Assembly (NCBI RefSeq): GCF_001310225.1
Contig: NZ_CP012898.1
Span: 620,001-684,000, forward strand
Length of the DNA: 64,000 nt
From: Pseudalgibacter alginicilyticus
Lineage (GTDB): Bacteria > Bacteroidota > Bacteroidia > Flavobacteriales > Flavobacteriaceae
Direction of reading: 5' to 3'
Part shown: positions 24,249 to 32,394 of the stretch, in pieces
Numbering within the stretch: the stretch's first letter is position 1
Layout: every line of letters begins with the position of its first letter
Position numbers and translations under genes: made by a program
The notes under the pieces: model-generated
What the model was told of the DNA's origin: nothing
Seen by the model: only the letters and a program-made list of their open reading frames with translations
Databases searched by the model: none

Positions 24249-24622
24249 CAACTGATAAATAATGAGTTTCAAAATTGTGTGTTACAAGGGGCTGAATTTT
24301 CACAAAACCACATCAAAAACTGTAATTTTTCAAATGTCAATTTATCTAAGGTAAAGTTTATTTCAGGAACTTTTATAAATATAGAAGTGATAAAAACTGA
24401 TTGGAATCAAACCTCTTTTATTAAAATGTATTTTGAAAACATTGTTTTTGAAGGAAATATTGACAACTGTTCTTTTGATAATTGCAGATTCAAGAAAGTA
24501 ACATTTCAAAATGCAGTATTAACCAATACTTTTTATAAAGGTAGAAAAATGAAAGGAGTTAAGTTTATCAACTGTAAAGCAGATAAAATGACTTACGAGT
24601 TTTTAAAAAATGCAAAGGCAGA
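24249..24622 (+). pseudogene. 374-bp copy of the 3' part of the XRE-pentapeptide gene
   Basis: This segment matches 18151-18524 with only a handful of changes (for example GSEF to GAEF and AKLSKIKL to VNLSKVKF). The HTH half is absent. An open frame from a GTG/TTG-type start at 24279 runs into unrelated codons after 24622 and stops near 24689. It is bounded on the left exactly where the AraC block ends and on the right by an IS982-like remnant. Confidence 0.85.
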
Positions 24623-24890
24623 ACTCCAATCCATACTGCTTAACAAATTGAATGTCAGAATTAAGATACCCTCCCATAGAAACTTGTAGACGAAACAATT
24701 ACAACAGTAATAATCTCATAATAAATAACTTGCAATTTAATATCGTCTTTAGGATCAACTCCTTGTAAAATATCATCGATTAAATAAAAAATTGAAATAA
24801 TTTTGTCTTTGCAAAGTATCGGTTTTGTTTATGGGGCAGCAAAACATATTTACTTAATCTTTGCTTTTTTTAATACTCTAACTAGCAACT
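24623..24890 (-). mobile_element. remnant of an IS982-family transposase N-terminus
   Basis: On the minus strand one frame reads KIISIFYLIDDILQGVDP, then KDDIKLQVIYYEIITVVIVS, which fits the start of IS982-family transposases (a FYLIDDILK region followed by a SEI-TALV region). A frameshifted continuation reads LNSDIQFVKQYGL. No DDE catalytic domain remains. It explains the junction at 24622 between the pentapeptide fragment and the ABC gene. Confidence 0.55.
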
Positions 24891-24898
24891 TGAATCAA

Positions 24899-26149
24899 TT
24901 AAGTTAAAAGCTTAGTTATTTTTGAAATTGATCCATATTCGGTTGGTTGTAATTCAAATAAATAATCAGCTTGTAAACCAACTTCTTTGCGATGCGAAAC
25001 AAATATTATTGCAATTTTTTTAGTTTGTGCAATTGCATTTATTATGGATACAAACAGACTTATATTATAATCATCTAAACCAACTGTAGGTTCGTCGAGT
25101 ATTATTAAAGGAGGTTGTTTAACAATCGCTCTAATGATGAGAATAATTCTTTGTTGCCCAGGGGAAAGTTCATGAAAATTTTTCTTGTTATAATCAATAC
25201 CTAAATTTTCCATCCATTCTTTGGCAACCTTACGTTGCCAATCTAGAGGTTTTATATACAATCCAATTGAATCATAAAAGCCTGAAATAATCATATTTTC
25301 TATAGAAGTTTCTCTATTAAATAATTGCATCATTTTAGGATAAAAATATCCAATGTGTTTTTTTATTTCCCATACCGACTCACCACTCTCTTTTTTACGA
25401 CCGAATAAATGCATGTCTTGTCCATATGCTTTTGGATTATCACCAATAATCATCGAAAGTAATGTGCTTTTTCCAGAACCAATTGGACCGCGTAATTCCC
25501 AAAATTCCCCCGCTTTTATTGTCCACTTAACCTTATGTAAAACAGGTTTTGTTCTATATGCAACTGTAACATTTTGCATTGTTACAAGTGGATCAAAATA
25601 GGGGACTTCAGAAAGTAAATGAGAAACAGTATATTCATTTTTTTTTGAAACATCCGTTAATGTATGCTTTAACAGAAACTCATGTTGAGTAAATACGTTA
25701 CTAATACCCATAACATTATCTATTTCAATAACCTGTGATACATAAGGTAAGATATCGTTTATTCTACTAAATATTTGAATGTATAAACAAGTATTTAAAT
25801 ATTCTTCAAACAATTTATATACCATTGAAAGTGTTTGTTTATCAACATTACTACAAATATCATCTATAATAACATAGTCAGGGTTTTGCTTAAAAATAAA
25901 TTTTGCCAATGCTATGCGTTGTTGACCGCTCGACATTTCTTCAAAAGTTGTATCTGAATCAGTTGAAATAAAAATCTTATCGTGTTTATATGCTTCATTA
26001 ATAAACTTATCAATTGTAATTGATGAATAAACTTCTCCTTGTAATTCAGTAAGTTTACAAATGAATGGGGAAAGAAAATTTTTTTCAATTTGTTGTATTA
26101 GTTGTTTTTTATCAATTGTATTGGAGCAATATATAGCTATATGTTTCAT
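24899..26149 (-). CDS. ModF-like tandem ABC ATPase
   Basis: The 416 residues hold two ABC domains and no membrane part, like ModF (once called PhrA). The second domain is complete: GPIGSGKST (about residue 224), ELSPGQQRIILI (about 330), IILDEPTVGLDD (about 348) and SHRKE. The first keeps a signature SSGQQRIALAKF and Walker B YVIIDD but has no Walker A near its N-terminus, so only one site probably hydrolyses ATP. The role is unknown; ModF itself is linked to molybdate uptake. It lies downstream of an MFS pump remnant in the same direction. Confidence 0.85.
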   Translation of the reverse strand: MKHIAIYCSNTIDKKQLIQQIEKNFLSPFICKLTELQGEVYSSITIDKFINEAYKHDKIFISTDSDTTFEEMSSGQQRIALAKFIFKQNPDYVIIDDICSNVDKQTLSMVYKLFEEYLNTCLYIQIFSRINDILPYVSQVIEIDNVMGISNVFTQHEFLLKHTLTDVSKKNEYTVSHLLSEVPYFDPLVTMQNVTVAYRTKPVLHKVKWTIKAGEFWELRGPIGSGKSTLLSMIIGDNPKAYGQDMHLFGRKKESGESVWEIKKHIGYFYPKMMQLFNRETSIENMIISGFYDSIGLYIKPLDWQRKVAKEWMENLGIDYNKKNFHELSPGQQRIILIIRAIVKQPPLIILDEPTVGLDDYNISLFVSIINAIAQTKKIAIIFVSHRKEVGLQADYLFELQPTEYGSISKITKLLT

Positions 26150-26205
26150 CTTTCTTCTAAATCATTTTCGTGTTATATTTCAAAATAAAATTTGCGTTAA
26201 TCAAA

Positions 26206-26568
26206 CTATGCTTTTTTGCTTTCTATATTGGGTAAAAAGCTTGTTAGAATCCCAATTAATGGTAAAAAGGCACAAACTTTAAATATATATACAATACTAG
26301 TTTCATCAGCAAGTTTTCCTAAAATAGCAGAACCCAAACCACCCATTCCAAAAGCAAATCCAAAGAACAGTCCTGCGACTAGGTCTACTTTTCCTGGAAG
26401 TAATTCAGTTGCATAAACTAAAATTGCTGAAAAAGCAGAGGAGATAATCAATCCTATTACAATGGATAAAATTCCAACCAAAAATAACGACACATAGGGT
26501 AGTAAAAGTGTAAAAGGAGCCGCACCTAAGATAGAAATCCAAATAACATATTTTCTTCCGAATTTATC
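26206..26568 (-). pseudogene. 3' third of the Fsr-like MFS gene
   Basis: About 120 C-terminal codons match the intact pump at 22039 closely (VSLFLVGILSIVIGLIIS, then ATELLPGKVDLVAGLFFGF). Homology stops at 26568, where GATAAATTCGG on the minus strand is joined to the cassette end. No start codon with upstream signals remains, so it is dead. Confidence 0.9.
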
Positions 26569-26697
26569 GGTTTTGTATAAGATTAGTTGCGTGGTTTAAG
26601 TACTAAATTTAGCAAATAAATCACAGATAGAAAGTCCGCGAGGACTTTCGTAAGTAGGCTAGAAGCAAGCAATTAATTTTATACGTTGTTGGCAACA
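26569..26697 (-). repeat. attC-like palindromic element C
   Basis: The outer arms GTATAAGATTAGTTGC (26575-26590) and GCAATTAATTTTATAC (26669-26684) pair in 14 of 16 positions. The inner hairpin GAAAGTCC-GCGA-GGACTTTC (26630-26649) is perfect. On the minus strand the element starts 3 bp after the HD-gene stop with GTTGCCAACAACGTATA and ends ACAAAACC next to GAT of the broken MFS gene. The design matches elements A, B and D, though the interior sequence is different. Confidence 0.6.
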
Positions 26698-26700
26698 GTA

Positions 26701-27291
26701 TTATTTCTCTAATATGCCTTTTTCAACACTTTCATCGATTAGTTTTTCGGCATAGTTCCATAACTTTTTCGAGCCATTTTCAATTACTTTTTTCTTTTCA
26801 TACACAGTTTGATATTTCACTCCAAATTCTTTCCACGTTCCTCCATCGTTTGAAGTGTTCTGTAATAAAGGTTCAAGTCTGTCCATTGATTTTGCGAATT
26901 TCGCCTCGTTAGAATTACCATCTTCAAATTCAGTCCAAATTTGGATAAATTCCTCTGCTTGTTTTTTTGGTAACATTCCAAAAATGCGTTCCGCACATTT
27001 CATTTCTTCTATGGTGTTATCGTGATTTTTATTTTGGTCGTACAAAAAAGTATCGCCAGCATCAATTTCAACAATGTCGTGAATTAAGACCATTTTTATT
27101 ACTTTCAATAAGTCAATTTCACAATCTGAATGTTCGCTTAAAACAATTGTCATCATCGCTAAATGCCAACTATGTTCTGCATCATTTTCGCGTCTGTCGC
27201 TATTAAATAATTTTGTCCGTCTTTGAATATATTTTATTTTATCAATTTCTTTTATAAAATCAATTTGCTTTAATAAATTTTCGGTTTTCAT
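26701..27291 (-). CDS. HD-domain phosphohydrolase (YfbR/HDDC2-like)
   Basis: The 196 residues carry the full HD metal set: H in ENDAEHSWHLAMM, HD in VLIHDIVEIDAGDT, and a later D in FAKSMDRLEPL. This matches 5'-deoxynucleotidase YfbR/HDDC2-type proteins that hydrolyse dNMPs or related nucleotides. It sits inside the disrupted MFS copy together with attC-like element C, so it probably arrived as a cassette. It is flanked by duplicated DNA on both sides. Confidence 0.85.
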   Translation of the reverse strand: MKTENLLKQIDFIKEIDKIKYIQRRTKLFNSDRRENDAEHSWHLAMMTIVLSEHSDCEIDLLKVIKMVLIHDIVEIDAGDTFLYDQNKNHDNTIEEMKCAERIFGMLPKKQAEEFIQIWTEFEDGNSNEAKFAKSMDRLEPLLQNTSNDGGTWKEFGVKYQTVYEKKKVIENGSKKLWNYAEKLIDESVEKGILEK

Positions 27292-27407
27292 TTAGATTTC
27301 GTTTTTTTTATATTGTTGTTTTATGTTTATTTTTTTTAAAATAATAGCTGAATTATTTTTCACAAAGATTCTAATAAATATACTACCTGAATTGGTATAT
27401 TTGGACA

Positions 27408-28202
27408 ATGAATAGCGAGTATCAGACATATCGATTAGTTGATTTTGGATTCCAAATTAATTCAGATTTGCCAGTAATAGGATATTCGGAGATGGTAACC
27501 AATTCTATTTGTATATCACATTCACATCCAAGAGCACAACTTCTTTATGCTACTACTGGTGTAATGAAAGTAGTAGTTAATAACCAAATTTGGGTAGTGA
27601 ATCCATTACAAGGACTTTGGATTCCAGGAGGAGTAGAACATCAAGTTTCTTTTCAAAAAAATGTCAAATTATATAGTGTCTTCATAGATCCTTCTTTTAC
27701 AGATGGATTGCCAAAAACTACTTTTTCATTTGGCATTTCCCCTTTTTTAAAACAATTACTATTTAAAATTATTTCTTTTAATACAGTTGATACTGTCTCA
27801 ATTTCAGAAAAAAGAATTATGATGGTCTTTTTAGATGAAGTTACTTTAATACAACCTAGTATTACTTTTTTACCAACAACAAATCATGTAAGATTAAAGA
27901 ATGTTGTACAGCTTTTACTTAACGATGTTGCCAGTAAGTAAACGATAGAATACTATGCTGAAATTTCATGTATGAGTAGTCGAAATTTATCTCGTTTATT
28001 CATCAAAGAATTAGGTATGAATTTTAGTGATTGGAGAATTCGTTTAAAACTTTTAGAAGCAATAAAAAGATTAGGTGAGCAACAATCTGTAAAAGAAATA
28101 GCCTTTGATTTAGGCTACGAAAGCTCGAGCTCATTTATTTATATGTTTAAAAAACATTTAGGTAAAACACCATCAAATTATATTTTGAAAAGTAAGGATT
28201 GA
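27408..28202 (+). pseudogene. AraC regulator copy with one nonsense codon
   Basis: It is nearly identical to the intact AraC gene at 23347, but codon 178 is TAA (27939-27941) instead of CAA. The frame is otherwise open to the normal stop at 28200-28202. The truncated product would keep the cupin domain and lose both HTH motifs, so it could not bind DNA on its own. Its target pump in this copy is also destroyed. Confidence 0.9.
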
Positions 28203-28439
28203 AATGTGTGAAATAGTTAAATGTTAATTAATTAAAAACCTTTATACAAATAATTAATACATTCGAAATTTCTCTTTCACAGTGTAAATGTTTTACATAG
28301 AATTTGTAACTTCTTTATATAGGAAGAATTTATAATTTTTTTATTTATATTAATGATTAATTGTCCTATTATCCTTATTTATTGTCTATATATGATTATT
28401 TAGACTTTGTAGTCTTAGCTTAACTTTACTAAAAATATT

Positions 28440-28590
28440 ATGGATACCAAAAAAAAACATTTTAGCTTAATTAAATAATCCAATGAGTGCTTTTCAATCA
28501 CTTCTCATAATGATGTTTATGAAAAAATAATCCACATGTTATGGAGGAATAAAGAAGACTAAATATTGGATATTGCTTGTAAGTTTACTA
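28440..28590 (+). pseudogene. remnant of a class I methyltransferase gene
   Basis: ATG 28440 gives MDTKKKHFSLIK, then a stop, then SNECFSITSHNDVYEKII, a further stop, and ILDIACK. This parallels MDTKKHNEN, SAITSHSDALEKLI and VLDIACGSG of the intact gene at 20669. The remaining 360 bp up to 28954 shows only scattered short frames, and I can assign nothing there. Confidence 0.65.
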
Positions 28591-28954
28591 AACATTGTTT
28601 TGTGTTACAGGATGAAAGCATGACAAAGGAAATACTTAATAATGTATATGAAATTCAAGTATAAAAATCTATAAATGGATACAATTTTAATTACAGAAAG
28701 AAATGGACATCTCAAAAAAAACAGTATGTCTTTATAGGTAATGAAGGATTGTGTTACACAAATTTTATCAAAGAAAATCCAATTTTAAAAAATTGAGAAT
28801 ATAATAATATTATAGAAGTTACCTAACAAGGAATATCTGTTTTAATAATGTAAACAAAGTGGTTGTTATTATTTGTATGAGAAACTTTAATTAAGTAAGA
28901 TCCTGATGATGCGAAAAATTTCTTAATAATTTAACTTATAACAAAAATAACGGT

Positions 28955-29797
28955 TTGCAACCCCCAATAAACAAACTACTAATAGACCTACAAGAACAAC
29001 TCAACTTTATAAATATTGAGATTGATGACCCTATTGTGGCATGTGAGCAAGCCATTGAAATAACCTTAAAATCTTTAGAGCAATTAAAGAAGTTTGTGTT
29101 AAAAAGAAAATTCAAATCAACAAACGAAGAAATTAATTTTTTCAAAGAAATCAAGCCTCAATTTTCCTCCAAATTTATTTATTACAACAAAATATATAAA
29201 ATGGAAACCAAAAGACCTTATGGAGGTCAAAGAGTGGTGAAAAAATTTTATAGAAATGAATTGCGAAAACTAAAATTGTTTTTTGATAGCGAACTAGAGT
29301 TTTATAGATACTTCCGAACAGGAAGCAATTATTTAGACCATAAATATTTTGTACGCGGTAAGTTAGATGTAAAACTAAGCTTAAACTCCTTTTATTTCGA
29401 ATCAGATAAAAACTTTGCAACCACACATAGTTACAAAGTCGCTAAAATTATAGCGCATGATTTACTACAAGTATACCTAGAGGATAAATTATTGTTATTA
29501 GAAAATAAGCAACCCAATCAAAAATCACAAGTTAACCCGAAGATCAAACAAAACTGGACTGGCTCTAAAGTGGCTCTAATAGAGTTGTTATATGCATTAC
29601 ATTCAGAAGGTGTCTTTAACAATGGAGCTTCAGATTTAAAAGACATTGCTGCTTATTTCGAAGACACCTTCAATATCAATTTAGGTCAATATCACAGAGC
29701 TTTTTTAGAAATTCGAATGCGCAAAGGAGATAGAACAAAGTTTATGACCTCACTTAAAGAGAGTCTTAAAAAAAGAATGGATAATTCGGATGAATAA
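28955..29797 (+). CDS. rteC: RteC-type regulator of a conjugative element
   Basis: The 280 residues match the RteC family, known from CTnDOT-type elements where RteC activates excision genes. Conserved parts are LEQLKKFVLKRKFKSTNEEI, FKEIKPQFSSKFIYYNKIY, SELEFYRYFRTGSNYLDHKY, and a C-terminal region with WTGSKVALIELLYALH and DLKDIAAYFEDTFNINLGQY. The frame opens with TTG at 28955; no ATG start precedes it, and the next ATG (about 29201) would cut the conserved N-terminus. It marks the start of the integrative-element remnant. Confidence 0.8.
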   Translation: MQPPINKLLIDLQEQLNFINIEIDDPIVACEQAIEITLKSLEQLKKFVLKRKFKSTNEEINFFKEIKPQFSSKFIYYNKIYKMETKRPYGGQRVVKKFYRNELRKLKLFFDSELEFYRYFRTGSNYLDHKYFVRGKLDVKLSLNSFYFESDKNFATTHSYKVAKIIAHDLLQVYLEDKLLLLENKQPNQKSQVNPKIKQNWTGSKVALIELLYALHSEGVFNNGASDLKDIAAYFEDTFNINLGQYHRAFLEIRMRKGDRTKFMTSLKESLKKRMDNSDE

Positions 29798-29914
29798 GAT
29801 AAGTGATTGAATTATTGTCTTTAAAATAAAATGTATCACAACTTCGGTTCGCCTTGTGATGTAAAATCACTCAAAACCAACAAATTTGTACCATAACAAT
29901 CTAAAAATCAAGTT

Positions 29915-30196
29915 ATGGAAGTAGAACTAATTACAAAAGAAGACTTACACCAATTCAGAATAGACCTTCTAAACAGCATCAAAGCCATCATAACCCATCA
30001 AGCTGGGTATCGAGAAAAACAATGGCTCAAATCTATTGAAGTCCGAAAATTACTAAACATCTCTCCAGGAACCTTACAAAACCTACGCATCAATGGTACG
30101 CTCACTTATACCAAAGTTGGAGGTATTATCTTTTATGCCTACGATGATATTCAAAAGGTTTTAGAAGAAAATAAAGTTAATAATTCCGAAAGCTAA
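29915..30196 (+). CDS. excisionase-like helix-turn-helix protein
   Basis: The 93 residues have an N-terminal helix and a MerR/excisionase-type winged helix (WLKSIEVRKLLNISPGTLQN, LRINGTLTYTKVGGIIFYAY). Small HTH proteins of this type follow RteC in Bacteroidota conjugative elements and help excision or regulate transfer genes. Its stop lies at the start of the first structured repeat. Confidence 0.8.
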   Translation: MEVELITKEDLHQFRIDLLNSIKAIITHQAGYREKQWLKSIEVRKLLNISPGTLQNLRINGTLTYTKVGGIIFYAYDDIQKVLEENKVNNSES

Positions 30197-30395
30197 TTAC
30201 AATCTCTATTCGACATAGGATTTGTAGGCGAGTGTCAATCAATAGAAAAAACCGTAAAAAGAAAAGCTGTTTGAGGCTTAAGCCGAGTTCTTTTCTTTTA
30301 GGGTTTGAGATTGTAATTGACCGCTGAGAATCCAAGTCTTGACTTTTTGTTTCTTTTGTGTTAAGACAAAAGAAAAATCAATTTTACTGTCGAAA
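30194..30395 (+). repeat. structured intergenic repeat, copy 1
   Basis: Two hairpins are evident. Stem 1 is AAAAGAAAAG (30257-30266) with CTTTTCTTTT (30290-30299), enclosing CTGTTTGAG and a GGCTTAAGCC palindrome. Stem 2 is TTTCTTTTGT (30350-30359) with ACAAAAGAAA (30366-30375) around a 6-nt loop. Copy 2 (31422-31620) keeps both stems with compensating changes and shares GGCGAGTGTCAA, GCTGTTTGAG, GAGTTCTTTT and TTGACCGC. It ends about 95 bp before the replication gene. Confidence 0.7.
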
Positions 30396-30488
30396 ATTCA
30401 AGGGGCTATTTCTATGATAAAGTTTGTATTGATTGAATTTAAAATGTTTATGTCAATGTAAAAAACACAAAATTAAACCATTTACAAA

Positions 30489-31310
30489 ATGAACTACATA
30501 AAACACTTAACAGGATTTTTTGACCGCATCATTCACGATTCAAATTTAAACCCAACACATATAAGTTTATATTTAGGCTTATTTCAATACTGGAATATCA
30601 ACCGGTTTAAAAATCCAATAAGCATTACAAGAGATGAGGTTATGCGTATTAGTAAAATATGTTCTAAAGCAACGTATCACAAATGCATACGCGAATTAAA
30701 TGACAAAGGATATCTTAAATACGAACCATCCTACAATCCTTTTAAAGGCAGTATGGTCTATATGTTCAATTTTTCAGAAGACTTAAAACCAGTTCAAAAA
30801 AAAGACCGCAATACTAAAAAAAATATCCCTGTTGATGAACAAGCTCTAAACAAGCAAAAAACTAGTAGTGAACAAGCACTGGTATCTTCTATAAACAGTA
30901 TAAACAAAACAAACACTTTAAACATTTCAAACTTGGAAGAACAAGCACCAAATTTTGAAAATAAAAATATAGAGTTTAAAAATCAGGGCGATGTAAAAGA
31001 AAAAAAGTTGCGGCAAAAAAAGAAAAATAAGATCACTTCAAATGCAGTCTTGAAGCCGACTATTGAAGAAGTAAATAAGTATTTTATAGAACAAAAACAC
31101 CCAGAATTAGAAGCGCAGAAGTTTTACAATTATTTTACCAGCAATGGTTGGTTAGTAGGCGGAAAAACCAAAATGGTCGATTGGAAAGCTGCTGCAGAAA
31201 ATTGGATGCTCAACAGTGCTAATTTTAAGCACAACACCGACACCACACCGACAAATCGAGCAAAACAACTCAACACAACTACGGATAAAAATTACTCCGA
31301 ACCATTGTAA
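30489..31310 (+). CDS. replication-initiation/primosome-like winged-helix protein
   Basis: The 273 residues have an N-terminal winged-helix region (SLYLGLFQYWNINRF, ITRDEVMRISKICSKATYHK, CIRELNDKGYLKYEPSYN). A charged linker follows. The C-terminal region is DnaD/DnaT-like (PTIEEVNKYFIEQKHPELEA, QKFYNYFTSNGWLVGGKTKM, VDWKAAAENWMLN). This architecture is typical of primosomal and plasmid/phage replication proteins. The following DnaC-like ATPase supports a role in helicase loading on the mobile element. Confidence 0.7.
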   Translation: MNYIKHLTGFFDRIIHDSNLNPTHISLYLGLFQYWNINRFKNPISITRDEVMRISKICSKATYHKCIRELNDKGYLKYEPSYNPFKGSMVYMFNFSEDLKPVQKKDRNTKKNIPVDEQALNKQKTSSEQALVSSINSINKTNTLNISNLEEQAPNFENKNIEFKNQGDVKEKKLRQKKKNKITSNAVLKPTIEEVNKYFIEQKHPELEAQKFYNYFTSNGWLVGGKTKMVDWKAAAENWMLNSANFKHNTDTTPTNRAKQLNTTTDKNYSEPL

Positions 31311-31421
31311 CGTTTTGTCTCATACTGTATTTGTTCAATTAAATAAAACGCTTTATTGTCACACTGAGCTATGTAGAAATGTAAATAAAAAAACATGACT
31401 AAAAATGTAGATAACAAATCT

Positions 31422-31620
31422 AGTTACAATCTCAACCGCCATAGAATCTGGCAGGCGAGTGTCAAATATTTGAAGGTTTCGTAAAAACAAAAGCTGTTTG
31501 AGCCTGACTAAAAGGAAGGCGAGTTCTTTTGTTTTAGAAATCAAAAATCAATTTGACCGCCGAAGATTTAAGGCTTGAATTTTTGGTTCGTTTTGTTTCA
31601 AGACAAAATGAACAAGTTGA
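31422..31620 (+). repeat. structured intergenic repeat, copy 2
   Basis: Stem 1 is AAAACAAAAG (31484-31493) with CTTTTGTTTT (31526-31535); compared with copy 1 the fifth pair has flipped from G-C to C-G. Stem 2 is GTTCGTTTTGT (31586-31596) with ACAAAATGAAC (31603-31613), again with paired changes. The loops have 6 nt in both copies. It ends about 50 bp before the DnaC-like gene. Confidence 0.7.
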
Positions 31621-31671
31621 TAGCTTAAAGCAATTTCTATAATAAATTATAGATTAAAATTAGAAAACAAA

Positions 31672-32277
31672 ATGCGACACAACTACCAAGAAATAACCCA
31701 ATGGCTCGAAAAAAAAGGCAAAGAACTATTCGGAATCCATTTCAAAATTTATAAAGAAGATAAAACCATTATTGAAAAGTTAATAGCCTATATGCTAAAA
31801 GATGAAAAAAGAGCTATTGAACTCAATATTTCTTTAGAAAAAGGCATCTTACTTTCCGGACCCATAGGCTGTGGTAAAACATCATTAATGACCTTGATAA
31901 AACATATTACTGAAAAAGAAAAGTATCATGTAAAATCCTGTAGAGATGTAAGTTTTGAATTCATACAAGACGGTTACGAAGTCATTCACAGGTATAGCAA
32001 AGGCAAGCTATACCAACCAAAATACAACACCATTTGTTTTGACGATTTAGGAACGGAAAGCAACTTAAAATACTTCGGTAACGAATGCAATGTCATGGCA
32101 GAAATCATATTAAGCCGCTACGATTTATTCGTAAGTAAAAAGCTAAAAACACACATTACCACAAACCTCTCTGCATCAGAAATTGAACAACACTATGGCA
32201 ACCGAGTAAGAAGTAGAATGCGAGAACTATTCAATTTAATCGCTTATGACAATACATCAAAAGACAAACGCAGATAA
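31672..32277 (+). CDS. DnaC/IstB-like AAA+ ATPase (helicase loader)
   Basis: The 201 residues have Walker A GPIGCGKTSLM (about residue 63), Walker B NTICFDDLGTE (about 121), sensor-like THITTNLSASEIEQHYGNRV and the Arg finger region RSRMRELFN. Length and order match the DnaC/phage helicase-loader family. With the winged-helix protein at 30489 it forms a two-gene replication module. Confidence 0.8.
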   Translation: MRHNYQEITQWLEKKGKELFGIHFKIYKEDKTIIEKLIAYMLKDEKRAIELNISLEKGILLSGPIGCGKTSLMTLIKHITEKEKYHVKSCRDVSFEFIQDGYEVIHRYSKGKLYQPKYNTICFDDLGTESNLKYFGNECNVMAEIILSRYDLFVSKKLKTHITTNLSASEIEQHYGNRVRSRMRELFNLIAYDNTSKDKRR

Positions 32278-32336
32278 TTAAAAAAACTATAAATTAATGA
32301 AGATGCTAGGTGTAAAGAAAACAATTTATTGAAAAT

Positions 32337-32380
32337 AATTAATCTTTGGCAAATATTATGTAATTTGCCAAAGATTAATT
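32337..32380. promoter_or_regulatory. 18-bp palindromic operator upstream of the AbiEi-like gene
   Basis: AATTAATCTTTGGCAAAT (32337-32354) and its exact complement (32363-32380) surround an 8-bp centre. The core TTTGGCAAA-N10-TTTGCCAAA recurs with the same 10-bp spacing at 33108-33135. AbiEi antitoxins are known to repress their own operon by binding inverted repeats, so this is a strong candidate operator. Confidence 0.65.
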
Positions 32381-32394
32381 AAGAACTTAACACT

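Larger units (their letters stand above)
21746..24249. repeat. segmental duplication, copy 1 (ABC start, MFS pump, AraC)
   Basis: This block is nearly identical to 25967-28310 over shared parts. Differences are a 54-bp stretch present only here between the ABC start and the MFS stop, bounded by direct TAAAATT repeats, and the MFS 5' two-thirds, present only here. Few base changes separate the copies, so the duplication is fairly recent. Confidence 0.85.
25967..28310. repeat. segmental duplication, copy 2
   Basis: This is the partner of 21746-24249. Homology is interrupted from 26569 to about 27312, where the first two-thirds of the MFS gene are replaced by the HD-domain gene and attC-like element C. 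It resumes upstream of the AraC start. The right end is TTTGTAAC at 28310, matching 24249. Confidence 0.85.

Noticed and set aside
28955-29200. An ATG start for the RteC gene near 29201
   Set aside because: It would remove the first 82 residues, which contain conserved helices; the TTG at 28955 keeps them.
30194-31620. The two structured repeats as a CRISPR array
   Set aside because: Only two copies exist, 1.2 kb apart, each about 200 bp and separated by a gene. No short regular repeats or cas genes are present anywhere in the window.
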